This document shows, piece after piece, positions 1-5,703 of a stretch of 5,703 nt of DNA. This DNA is from an uncultured Flavobacteriaceae bacterium (GTDB taxonomy: Bacteria > Bacteroidota > Bacteroidia > Flavobacteriales > Flavobacteriaceae), in contig CALJFV010000024.1 in the NCBI GenBank assembly GCA_938074515.1, positions 1 through 5,703 of the forward strand, read 5' to 3'. The notes under the pieces were generated by a model, which did not search any database, was not told the DNA's origin, and was given only the letters and a program-made list of their open reading frames with translations. The first letter of the stretch is position 1. The number at the start of each line of letters is the position of its first letter. The position numbers were made by a program, and so were the translations under genes.

Positions 1-638
1 GTGAGCAAGCCCTTGAAATTACGGATAATCTAATACGCAGTGGCGCTATTGATATCATAATTATAGACTCCGTGGCGGCACTTACACCAAAAAGTGAGAT
101 AGAAGGAGAGATGGGAGACAGTAAAATGGGGCTCCATGCTCGTCTCATGTCTCAGGCCCTGAGAAAACTCACGGGATCGATCAGTAAAACCAAGTGTACG
201 GTTATTTTCATCAATCAACTACGTGAAAAAATTGGAGTAATGTTTGGCAATCCCGAGACCACTACTGGAGGGAACGCGCTTAAATTTTATGCCTCTATCC
301 GTTTAGACATAAGACGTTCAACCCAGCTCAAAGACAATAATAGCGAAGCCGTAGGAAATAAAACGCGCGTAAAAGTCGTTAAGAATAAGGTAGCGCCGCC
401 GTTTAAAACTGCTGAGTTCGACATCATGTACGGGGAAGGTGTGTCAAAAATTGGAGAAATCATCGATCTAGGAGTTGATTACGAAATCATCAAGAAAAGT
501 GGTTCTTGGTTCAGTTATGATGACACAAAACTTGGACAAGGAAGAGATGCTGTGAAGAACCTCCTCACAGACAACCCTGAATTAATGGAAGAATTAGAAG
601 GCAAAATCACGCAGGCAATTAAAACTCTGGCCTCCTAA
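1..638 (+). CDS. recA: Recombinase RecA, 3' part (5' end outside window)
   Basis: RecA forms ATP-dependent filaments on single-stranded DNA in the cytoplasm, drives homologous pairing and strand exchange, and in many bacteria triggers LexA self-cleavage. The visible part is 211 residues, equivalent to about E. coli residue 123 to the end. The reading frame begins at base 3; bases 1-2 (GT) fit the end of a conserved glycine codon. Visible landmarks in order are the Walker B strand IDIIIID followed by SVAALTPK, loop L1 (EIEGEMGD), the [16 protein letters not shown] stretch and loop L2 ([15 protein letters not shown]). The C-terminal domain carries [15 protein letters not shown] and [12 protein letters not shown]. 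The Walker A region lies outside the window. The protein ends at IKTLAS without the long acidic tail of E. coli RecA, as I recall for this phylum. A GTG at 72 is an internal codon, not the start. The next gene runs in the same direction 107 bases downstream. Identification is very secure. Confidence 0.98.
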   Translation, partial: EQALEITDNLIRSGAIDIIIIDSVAALTPKSEIEGEMGDSKMGLHARLMSQALRKLTGSISKTKCTVIFINQLREKIGVMFGNPETTTGGNALKFYASIRLDIRRSTQLKDNNSEAVGNKTRVKVVKNKVAPPFKTAEFDIMYGEGVSKIGEIIDLGVDYEIIKKSGSWFSYDDTKLGQGRDAVKNLLTDNPELMEELEGKITQAIKTLAS

Positions 639-672
639 TTTTTTTGGAAGACGCAACCCCTTTAATAGAATA

Positions 673-699
673 GCATCTTACTGTCGTAGAGTCAGATGC
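673..699. repeat. Imperfect inverted repeat between recA and the sigma factor gene
   Basis: Arms GCATCTTACT (673-682) and AGTCAGATGC (690-699) pair at nine of ten positions, with one T/C mismatch at 679/693, around a seven-base loop. No T-run follows on either strand, so it is a poor intrinsic terminator. The only T-run nearby (639-645) directly follows the recA stop codon, before this repeat. It ends 46 bases upstream of the sigma factor start, a position that would suit an operator or a leader hairpin. The role is inference; the pairing is directly visible. Confidence 0.5.
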
Positions 700-745
700 G
701 AAATGTGCCATAAGCACCGCCTATGGATATAAAATCAATTCGTAT

Positions 746-1288
746 TTGTCTACAGAAGAGCTCATAAAAAGGTGTCAAGATAATGACCGACAGGCACAGG
801 AATTATTGTACCGAAAATACAGTTCGGTGCTTTATGGAATGTGTTTGAAGTATGCGCCCAATCAAATGGAAGCCGAGGACAACCTCCAAGATGCTTTCAT
901 TACGATTTATCAGCGCATCGGACAATATCAAGGCAAAGGGTCTTTTGAAGGCTGGATGAAAAGAATCGCCATCAACACAGTGCTTCAGAAATACAGGCAA
1001 AAACGCCTTTACGACTTGCCTGCTGATGATTTGATTGAGGAAAAAATCGATGATGATGCGGATAATCATTCAGCAACGTTACCCTTACCCTTCTTGTTGG
1101 GTGTTATACAAGAGCTGCCAGAGCGTTATCGCTTGGTTTTTAATTTGTATGTGCTGGACGGGCACACACATAAAGAAATTGCTGAACTTTTAGGAATCAG
1201 CGATGGAACATCAAAATCGAATTTAGCTAGAGCGCGCCAACTCTTGCAGCAAAAAATAAATGCCTTTAACAAGGCCAATGATCGTTAA
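746..1288 (+). CDS. ECF-type (sigma-70 family) RNA polymerase sigma factor
   Basis: This is a 180-residue alternative sigma factor that should bind core RNA polymerase and direct it to a specific promoter set. Sigma region 2 spans about residues 19-87. It contains the core-binding motif AEDNLQDAF (43-51) and the promoter-melting helix GSFEGWMKRIAINTVLQKYR, both worded as in Bacteroidota ECF factors. A variable acidic linker (about 88-115) leads to region 4 (about 118-170), with the helix-turn-helix THKEIAELLGISDGTSKSNLARAR cut here as THKEIAELLGIS plus the following recognition helix. There are no regions 1.1 or 3, as expected for the ECF group. The start is TTG: MSTEELIKRC matches the family N-terminus, the frame is open back to a stop at 671-673, and no ATG or GTG occurs in that interval. 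The next gene begins six bases after the stop, so the two are almost certainly co-transcribed. The partner is the probable controller. Its target promoters cannot be read from this window. Confidence 0.95.
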   Translation: MSTEELIKRCQDNDRQAQELLYRKYSSVLYGMCLKYAPNQMEAEDNLQDAFITIYQRIGQYQGKGSFEGWMKRIAINTVLQKYRQKRLYDLPADDLIEEKIDDDADNHSATLPLPFLLGVIQELPERYRLVFNLYVLDGHTHKEIAELLGISDGTSKSNLARARQLLQQKINAFNKANDR

Positions 1289-1294
1289 GTCGAG

Positions 1295-2782
1295 ATGAAA
1301 CAAAATTGGGAAGAACAAATAAAAAATAATCTTGGCGACTATAAAAAGTTGCCAGAACGAGATTTGTGGCCCGAAATAGAGCGTAAACTAGACAAAGGCA
1401 ACAAAAAACGGCCTTTGATTATTCCTCTTTGGGGGAAAGCTGGCGCTATTGTTGCCACTGCGGCTTCGTTGGCGTTAATCATATTTTTAAATCCAGCTCA
1501 AGACGCTGAGGATATTTCATTGGCACTAAACACAGAAAAATTAGTCCCAGATTCAGCTCCTTTTTCTGACCCAAACAAGATAAACGAGACCGGCGAACCA
1601 ACCGCAGAATTTTTAGTGGATAACACCCAAAAAAATTCAAGCGATTCATCCTTATCAAGCCATACGACGATAAATGGATCATTAACTACAGAGGGGTCCG
1701 CTGACACCAATACAAATCTTGCCCGAGAAAAGGAAACGACCGATGAGGCAAGAGCAGAACTTACGGACGTAGCCGTCGATGCTCAGCCAAACAGGGACCC
1801 AGCTGCGACCAGGACGATTATAGCCAAAGGGTCAACAGCCACAACAACGACGGCAGCTGTTTCCTCGGAAACAACAATTGCCGCAACGACAACTCCTGTC
1901 GCCAAAGAGACTAAAGCGACTGGCGCTTCGACAAATATCGCCATAGGGGATCAAAAAGAAAATAACCCCGCTGAAATCATTGAGAAACTTCAAGGCCCCG
2001 TAACCAGTCTGGTCGCTGACCAAGACGTTACCGCGCCCTTAAAAGATGAGTCTGAAAATCAGGCCTGGTCCATAATGCCTGTGGCGGGTCCTGTTTATTA
2101 CAATAGCTTAAGCCAGGGTTCAGTTTTTGACCCGAGCCTTTCGGACAACGCTCGTCAGGGAGACATCACCTTTAGCTATGGCCTTAGAATCAATCTCGAC
2201 TTTGATGAGCGCATTACCCTAAGAGCGGGAATTAATAGTGTGGCCATGGGGTATGCCACTCAAGATATTGAAATTGCCACTGGACCTGCCGCATTTGGCC
2301 TAAGTTCAGTTAATTATAATGACAATAGAAACATTATCAGTGTTTTTGACAAAGGAACTGTTCCAGCTAATCCGGACCCCTCAAATCCATACAGCCAGCT
2401 TAATTTAAAATCTACCACAGGAGAAACCACCCTCCGTGCCAATTTAAATTATTTAGAGTTTCCCGTTGAATTGTCCTACGCCTTGATTGATCAACAAGTA
2501 AAATTATCCTTAATCAGTGGCGTCTCAGGCTTGCTCTTGAATAACAACGAAGTGAGTGTGAATGATGGGCAAAATCGATATGTACTGGGCCGCTTGAACA
2601 ACCTAAATCAATTTAGCTTTTCAACAAATATTGGGTTTGGTCTTAGCTATAATGTGTTCAATGGCTTTAATCTTCAAATAGAGCCAACCTTCAAATATCA
2701 ACTGGGTGCATACAAAGACGCCAGTGTTGAGTTCACGCCCTATCAACTCGTCCTATTAAGCGGTGTGCAATTTCAATTTTAG
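1295..2782 (+). CDS. Anti-sigma-like membrane protein with C-terminal outer-membrane barrel-like domain
   Basis: This 495-residue protein is encoded directly after the sigma factor gene. Residues 1-40 are charged and soluble, with WEEQIKNNLGDYKKLP and DLWPEIERKL, a pattern I associate with the N-terminal heads of sigma-linked Bacteroidota membrane proteins. One hydrophobic segment follows (core about 49-66), flanked by KGNKKRP on one side and NPAQDAED on the other, so the head should face the cytoplasm. No clear signal-peptidase site is visible after it. Residues about 67-257 are low-complexity and rich in Thr, Ser, Ala, Asp and Glu, with no cysteine (for example TATTTTAAVSS). Residues about 258-495 alternate polar and hydrophobic positions and contain YLEFPVELSY and LSLISGVSGLLL, typical of small Bacteroidota outer-membrane barrels. 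The chain ends in phenylalanine (GVQFQF), as barrel proteins often do. The likely role is to hold and release the sigma factor in response to envelope state. That role, and true barrel insertion, are inference. The alternative is a barrel-like periplasmic domain that never inserts. The stop overlaps that of the convergent acyltransferase gene. Confidence 0.75.
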   Translation: MKQNWEEQIKNNLGDYKKLPERDLWPEIERKLDKGNKKRPLIIPLWGKAGAIVATAASLALIIFLNPAQDAEDISLALNTEKLVPDSAPFSDPNKINETGEPTAEFLVDNTQKNSSDSSLSSHTTINGSLTTEGSADTNTNLAREKETTDEARAELTDVAVDAQPNRDPAATRTIIAKGSTATTTTAAVSSETTIAATTTPVAKETKATGASTNIAIGDQKENNPAEIIEKLQGPVTSLVADQDVTAPLKDESENQAWSIMPVAGPVYYNSLSQGSVFDPSLSDNARQGDITFSYGLRINLDFDERITLRAGINSVAMGYATQDIEIATGPAAFGLSSVNYNDNRNIISVFDKGTVPANPDPSNPYSQLNLKSTTGETTLRANLNYLEFPVELSYALIDQQVKLSLISGVSGLLLNNNEVSVNDGQNRYVLGRLNNLNQFSFSTNIGFGLSYNVFNGFNLQIEPTFKYQLGAYKDASVEFTPYQLVLLSGVQFQF

Positions 2783-3507
2783 CCCATAAGAGCACTCTCA
2801 ATTAGGGCTCTAGTCTGATCCTTTAAGTCTTTGCGGTCCTCTAGGCCAAGCCCTTTGGTTTCAATCACAGGGTGACAAACCACTCTTAATGTTCCTGGAC
2901 TACCCTCAAAAAATGAATAGGGGAAGCGACGTTTATTGTCAACAAAAGTCATTGGAGCGATGGGAATCTGGTGCTCAACCGCAAGACGGAATGCTCCGTC
3001 TTTGAAAGGCGATAAATCTATTTTTGGATCTGGAACACCGCCCTCTGGAAAAATACAAATACCGAGACCTTCCGACAATCTTTTCTGTGCTTGGAAGTAT
3101 ACTGATCTCCGTGAGGCCGGATCATTTCTGTCGACCAAAATACAGCCGCGACGATAGAAATAACCGAAGATGGGGATTTTTGAAAGCTCTTTTTTGCCAA
3201 CAAAAACAAAAGGCCGGTTCGCTGTGTAAAGCATAAGCATTATATCAACCATCGATACATGATTGGCCACAAACATATAACTCGCCCCCGGCACATATTT
3301 AGTGCGGCGCTCTACTTTGGGAATAAAGCCCATCCCCATAAGCACAAACATACCCCACCAGCGTGCGCCTTTAAAATAAATCTTGTACCACTGCTCGCGA
3401 ACGGTTCCTAAAAAGAGCATAGGGGAAAATATGGTAATGCCCACCATCACTAGGGCATAAAACCAAATGCGATAAAACGGCATTAATAAGTAGCGGAGTG
3501 CCTTCAT
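2779..3507 (-). CDS. plsC: 1-acyl-sn-glycerol-3-phosphate acyltransferase (PlsC/LPLAT family)
   Basis: This 242-residue enzyme probably transfers an acyl chain to lysophosphatidic acid to give phosphatidic acid at the inner membrane, the second acylation of phospholipid synthesis. The N-terminus has a hydrophobic anchor (about residues 12-34). The four family blocks are present: NHVSMVD (82-88), matching the catalytic NHX4D; GCILVDR (121-127); IFPEGG (152-157), replacing the more common FPEGT; and IPIAPMTF (181-188). The stretch FKDGAFRLAVEHQIPIAP is strongly typical of Bacteroidota members. Length is normal. The ATG at 3507-3505 sits five bases after a perfect -7 promoter match on this strand, so the message may be leaderless or nearly so. 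The 3' end overlaps the stop of the upstream-facing 495-residue protein gene. Other lysophospholipid or ornithine-lipid acyltransferases share these blocks, so the exact acceptor is less certain than the family. Confidence 0.9.
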   Translation of the reverse strand: MKALRYLLMPFYRIWFYALVMVGITIFSPMLFLGTVREQWYKIYFKGARWWGMFVLMGMGFIPKVERRTKYVPGASYMFVANHVSMVDIMLMLYTANRPFVFVGKKELSKIPIFGYFYRRGCILVDRNDPASRRSVYFQAQKRLSEGLGICIFPEGGVPDPKIDLSPFKDGAFRLAVEHQIPIAPMTFVDNKRRFPYSFFEGSPGTLRVVCHPVIETKGLGLEDRKDLKDQTRALIESALMG

Positions 3508-3512
3508 GCTTC

Positions 3513-3548
3513 CAAAAATAAGGATTTGGATTAAGTGAATAACACAAA
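3513..3548 (-). promoter_or_regulatory. Predicted acyltransferase promoter, Bacteroidota type
   Basis: Read on the minus strand, TATTTTTG (3520-3513) is a perfect match to the Bacteroidota -7 element TAnnTTTG. A TTTG at 3548-3545 could be the -33 element, but the 24-base spacer is longer than the usual 19 or so. Only five bases separate the -7 box from the start codon, which predicts a transcript beginning at or next to the ATG. The -7 match is direct; promoter activity is inference. Confidence 0.5.
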
Positions 3549-3561
3549 AAATTTACCTTTG
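3525..3561 (+). promoter_or_regulatory. Predicted trpS promoter, Bacteroidota type
   Basis: TACCTTTG (3554-3561) matches the -7 element TAnnTTTG at every defined position and lies 16 bases before the trpS ATG, which predicts a leader of about ten bases. The nearest TTTG (3525-3528) is 25 bases upstream, a long spacer; a weaker TTA at 3531-3533 would give 20. No Shine-Dalgarno sequence precedes the ATG. The short leader leaves no room for a T-box or other riboswitch, as sometimes seen upstream of trpS in Gram-positive bacteria. Confidence 0.55.
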
Positions 3562-3577
3562 CATAAAAGCGGTAAAA

Positions 3578-4549
3578 ATGTCCAGAATTTTAACGGGAAT
3601 ACAAAGTACGGGAACCCCTCACTTGGGAAATATTTTAGGGGCTATTTTACCAGCAATCGAAATGGCCAACAATCCAAAAAACGAATCTTTCCTGTTTATT
3701 GCAGATTTGCATTCCTTAACGCAAATCAAGGATGGTGCCATCCTGAAAGAGAACACTTACAAAACGGCGGCGGCGTGGCTGGCCTTTGGTTTAGATATCC
3801 AAAAAACCGTGTTTTATCGTCAAAGTGATGTTCCTCTCGCTACAGAGTTAGCATGGTATCTTGGGTGTTTTTTCCCATACCAAAGACTTACTCTAGCCCA
3901 TAGTTTTAAGGATAAGGCCGAGCGACTCGAAGATGTTAACGCAGGGCTTTTTACCTATCCCATGCTCATGGCTGCAGACATTTTGCTTTATGACGCAGAA
4001 ATTGTTCCTGTAGGTAAAGACCAACTGCAACATATTGAAATGACAAGAGATGTTGCTTCAAGAGTTCACGCTAAGGTCGGAAAGGAATTATTTGTCCTTC
4101 CAGAGGCAAAAATTTCTGAAACAACTCAGCTCATCCCTGGTACAGACGGCGAAAAAATGAGTAAATCCAAAAATAACGTCATCGATATTTTCTTGCCAGA
4201 AAAAGCGCTTAGAAAACAAATTATGAGCATTGCCACAGACAGCACTCCTCTAGAAGCGCCAAAAGACCCACAAACCTGTAATGTATTTGCTTTATATCGA
4301 CTCTTGGCGGAACCAAATCAAATTGAAGTTATGGCTCAAAATTACGCTCGAGGTGGTTATGGCTATGGACATGCAAAACAAGCGCTTTTTGAGCTGATTA
4401 TGAACAAATTTAGCACGCAACGAGAATCATTTACTCAAATGATTTATGACACCAAGCAATTGGACGAGCTCCTGGCAATTGGAGCGGCAAAGGCGCAGAA
4501 AGTCGCGAGTGATGTTATGGGGCGAGTGCGCGAACACCTCGGTTACTAA
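3578..4549 (+). CDS. trpS: Tryptophan--tRNA ligase (class I)
   Basis: This 323-residue cytoplasmic enzyme activates tryptophan with ATP and charges tRNA-Trp. The class I Rossmann fold begins at the N-terminus with GIQSTGTPHLGN; PHLGN (14-18) is the HIGH-type signature. The tryptophan-site region AGLFTYPMLMAADILLY (122-138) and VPVGKDQLQHIEMTRD (143-158) are intact. The second catalytic signature GEKMSKSKNN (191-200) carries a perfect KMSKS loop at 193-197. The C-terminal helical domain ends in VMGRVREHLGY, a normal family ending, and overall length is as expected. The ATG is preceded by a strong -7 element and the N-terminus aligns with the family start, so the start is firm. The gene is divergent from the acyltransferase gene, and its last 35 bases lie antisense to the dprA 3' end. 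No missing catalytic residue is seen; a functional enzyme is expected. Confidence 0.97.
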   Translation: MSRILTGIQSTGTPHLGNILGAILPAIEMANNPKNESFLFIADLHSLTQIKDGAILKENTYKTAAAWLAFGLDIQKTVFYRQSDVPLATELAWYLGCFFPYQRLTLAHSFKDKAERLEDVNAGLFTYPMLMAADILLYDAEIVPVGKDQLQHIEMTRDVASRVHAKVGKELFVLPEAKISETTQLIPGTDGEKMSKSKNNVIDIFLPEKALRKQIMSIATDSTPLEAPKDPQTCNVFALYRLLAEPNQIEVMAQNYARGGYGYGHAKQALFELIMNKFSTQRESFTQMIYDTKQLDELLAIGAAKAQKVASDVMGRVREHLGY

Positions 4550-5642
4550 GCAAACAACAGCCTGATTGGGTCAACAACAGTCCTGATAATTCTAGATTTA
4601 ACAAAGCCCCTTGGAGAATACCCGCATTTAAATTTAACCTGCGCGACAAATTATCTTTATGGATGTATGGATGGGCATTTACCATCCTTAAAATGGCTCT
4701 TTGTGTCTGATCGATATTAAGCAATATTTCCTGTTGCGACAGAGGCTTTTCCCAACCCATTATGCGCGCAATATCCGCTGTTTCTGTCAGCATATGGGCT
4801 TGGTGATTTTTGATCAATTCGTTACATCCTGCAAAAGAGGTTTGATTGGGGTTCCCGGGCACCGCAAAAACCTCTCGATGATATTCATTGGCAAATTGAG
4901 CGGTAATCAAACTTCCTCCTTTAGCACCCGATTCAAGCACCAGGGTCACAGGGCTCATTCCTGCAATAATTCGATTACGCTGCAAAAAATTACTCGGATG
5001 AAATTCTGCATTCATCCAAAACTCAGTGATTAAGGCCCCGTTCTTTTCAATTTCTTTTGCAAGTGCAAGATGTTCTTTGGGATAGATTTGATTCAATCCA
5101 TGGGCAAGACAAGCCACCGTGGTCAAGCCTAAATCCAAAGCAGTCTTATGGGCAAAATAATCAATACCCTTGGCCAAACCCGAGACAATGACCGGGTTTA
5201 AAGGCGCTAGTTCCTTGATTACGGTACGACAAAAGTCCATTCCAAAGACAGAGTTGCGGCGGGTTCCTACGATGCTGACCCAATATTTCGCTTTCGGCAA
5301 TGCTCCTCGTACCATAAGTGCCAATGGGGCGTCGGGGCACTGATTAAGTAAGCCAGGAAAATGTACATGATCGAACCTCATCAGTTGAATGTTGCTTCGG
5401 AGCATATATTCGTGTTCATGCCGCGCAATTTCTCGGCACTCAGAAGACTCGAAAAAACGCTTTAAGCGGTTTCTCAATGACGATATTTTGACGTGCTCCG
5501 ATAAAGACTCTGGGCTTTTGTCAAATTCAAAGACACGATCGACATTGCCAAAAAAATCAATCAGAGCCTTGGCAGAACGAACTCCAATGCCCTTAGTTCG
5601 ATGAAGCGCGCACAGCTGATGGAGCGCTTTGAGCTCTTCCAT
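4515..5642 (-). CDS. dprA: DNA-processing protein DprA (Smf)
   Basis: DprA binds incoming single-stranded DNA in the cytoplasm during natural transformation, protects it and loads RecA; it is also kept in many bacteria not known to be transformable. Residues about 14-40 (TKGIGVRSAKALIDFFG) form a helix-hairpin-helix-like N-terminal region. The Rossmann-like core runs from about 90 to 290 with the family signatures: SIVGTRRNSVFG (123-134), SGLAKGIDYFAHKTAL (154-169), IYPKEHLALA (186-195), FLQRNRIIAGMS (219-230), KGGSLITAQFANE (241-253) and VFAVPGNPNQTS (258-269). Residues about 305-365 look like the C-terminal winged-helix domain, ending GLLLTQSGCCLL. A further ten residues (SNRGVRALAP) run antisense into trpS and have no obvious family counterpart. 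Length (375) is near normal. The ATG start gives a family-like N-terminus; an ATG eight bases upstream is out of frame. The gene appears intact. Confidence 0.95.
   Translation of the reverse strand: MEELKALHQLCALHRTKGIGVRSAKALIDFFGNVDRVFEFDKSPESLSEHVKISSLRNRLKRFFESSECREIARHEHEYMLRSNIQLMRFDHVHFPGLLNQCPDAPLALMVRGALPKAKYWVSIVGTRRNSVFGMDFCRTVIKELAPLNPVIVSGLAKGIDYFAHKTALDLGLTTVACLAHGLNQIYPKEHLALAKEIEKNGALITEFWMNAEFHPSNFLQRNRIIAGMSPVTLVLESGAKGGSLITAQFANEYHREVFAVPGNPNQTSFAGCNELIKNHQAHMLTETADIARIMGWEKPLSQQEILLNIDQTQRAILRMVNAHPYIHKDNLSRRLNLNAGILQGALLNLELSGLLLTQSGCCLLSNRGVRALAP
4553..4587. repeat. Short near-tandem direct repeat in the dprA 3' end
   Basis: AACAACAGCCTGAT (4553-4566) recurs as AACAACAGTCCTGAT (4573-4587), differing by one inserted T, with a 20-base period. 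It lies within the last codons of dprA, just beyond the trpS stop. On the dprA strand it encodes the SGLLL and SGCCLL segments. A 20-base period is not a multiple of three, so the copies are read in different frames. It may be chance in a low-complexity stretch. Confidence 0.45.
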
Positions 5643-5652
5643 ACTTCCATTC

Positions 5653-5660
5653 CAATAATA
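5653..5660 (-). promoter_or_regulatory. Possible -7 element for dprA
   Basis: On the minus strand TATTATTG (5660-5653) agrees with TAnnTTTG at five of six defined positions and lies ten bases before the dprA ATG. I see no convincing TTG at the -33 position. The bases between it and the ATG include a purine-rich GGAATGGAAG, the nearest thing to a ribosome binding site in the window. The rest of 5661-5703 is AT-rich with nothing recognisable. Confidence 0.3.
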
Positions 5661-5703
5661 TTCAGAGGAGTTTTTCTAAATAGATAACTTTAATTGTTTA
5701 AAA

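Noticed and set aside
72..638. GTG at 72 as the start of a short complete recA-like gene
   Set aside because: The frame is open to the left edge and the upstream residues (EQALEITDN and the Walker B strand) are clearly RecA, so the gene is cut by the window edge rather than short.
639..645. T-run after recA as an intrinsic terminator
   Set aside because: No stable stem precedes it; the preceding bases ACTCTGGCCTCC do not form a hairpin.
2789..2811. AGAGC/GCTCT stem as a terminator after the 495-residue protein gene
   Set aside because: The stem is five base pairs with a 13-base loop and has no T-run on either side.
3034..3051. FPEGG in the acyltransferase as a damaged catalytic motif
   Set aside because: The glutamate and glycine of the motif are kept, the surrounding sequence is typical of Bacteroidota members, and the NHX4D motif is intact.
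3535..3828. 97-residue frame on + overlapping the start of trpS
   Set aside because: It lies in another frame of trpS, has no family resemblance, and trpS fills the region with strong signatures.
4701..5033. 110-residue frame on + inside dprA
   Set aside because: It is antisense to the conserved DprA core and shows no recognisable domain or start signals.
5643..5650. ATG at 5650 (minus) as the dprA start
   Set aside because: It is eight bases upstream and out of frame; the ATG at 5642 gives the family-like N-terminus.

Overview
The window looks like chromosomal DNA of a member of the Bacteroidota. The evidence is the clade-typical wording of RecA, TrpS and the acyltransferase (for example FPEGG in place of FPEGT), the near absence of Shine-Dalgarno sequences, perfect matches to the Bacteroidota -7 promoter element TAnnTTTG, and an ECF sigma factor followed by a membrane protein with a C-terminal outer-membrane barrel-like domain. 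I cannot name the genus. Moderately AT-rich DNA and tight packing fit an ordinary chromosomal region. I see no insertion sequence, CRISPR array, tRNA or rRNA. No stretch over 300 bases lacks a gene; the longest gap is about 107 bases.

Layout: the 3' two thirds of recA (1-638, +) enter from the left edge. After a short gap with an imperfect inverted repeat comes a two-gene unit. It holds an ECF-type sigma factor (746-1288, +, TTG start) and, six bases later, a 495-residue protein (1295-2782, +). That protein has a cytoplasmic anti-sigma-like head, one transmembrane helix, a long Thr/Ser/Ala-rich linker and a barrel-like C-terminus. Its stop codon overlaps that of a convergent PlsC-family acyltransferase gene (2779-3507, -). 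The acyltransferase gene is divergent from trpS (3578-4549, +), with interleaved promoter-like elements in the 70-base gap. trpS converges on dprA (4515-5642, -), and the two coding regions overlap by 35 bp. The last 61 bases are the dprA upstream region.

How the genes may work together: recA and dprA are functionally linked in other bacteria, where DprA loads RecA on incoming single-stranded DNA, but here they are separate units about 4 kb apart. The sigma factor and its partner probably form an envelope-sensing regulatory pair. The acyltransferase is a phospholipid-synthesis housekeeping enzyme and trpS a translation housekeeping enzyme. The most interesting element is the sigma/partner pair, because one polypeptide appears built to reach from the cytoplasm to the outer membrane. 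This general arrangement may already be known in Bacteroidota, so novelty is not claimed.
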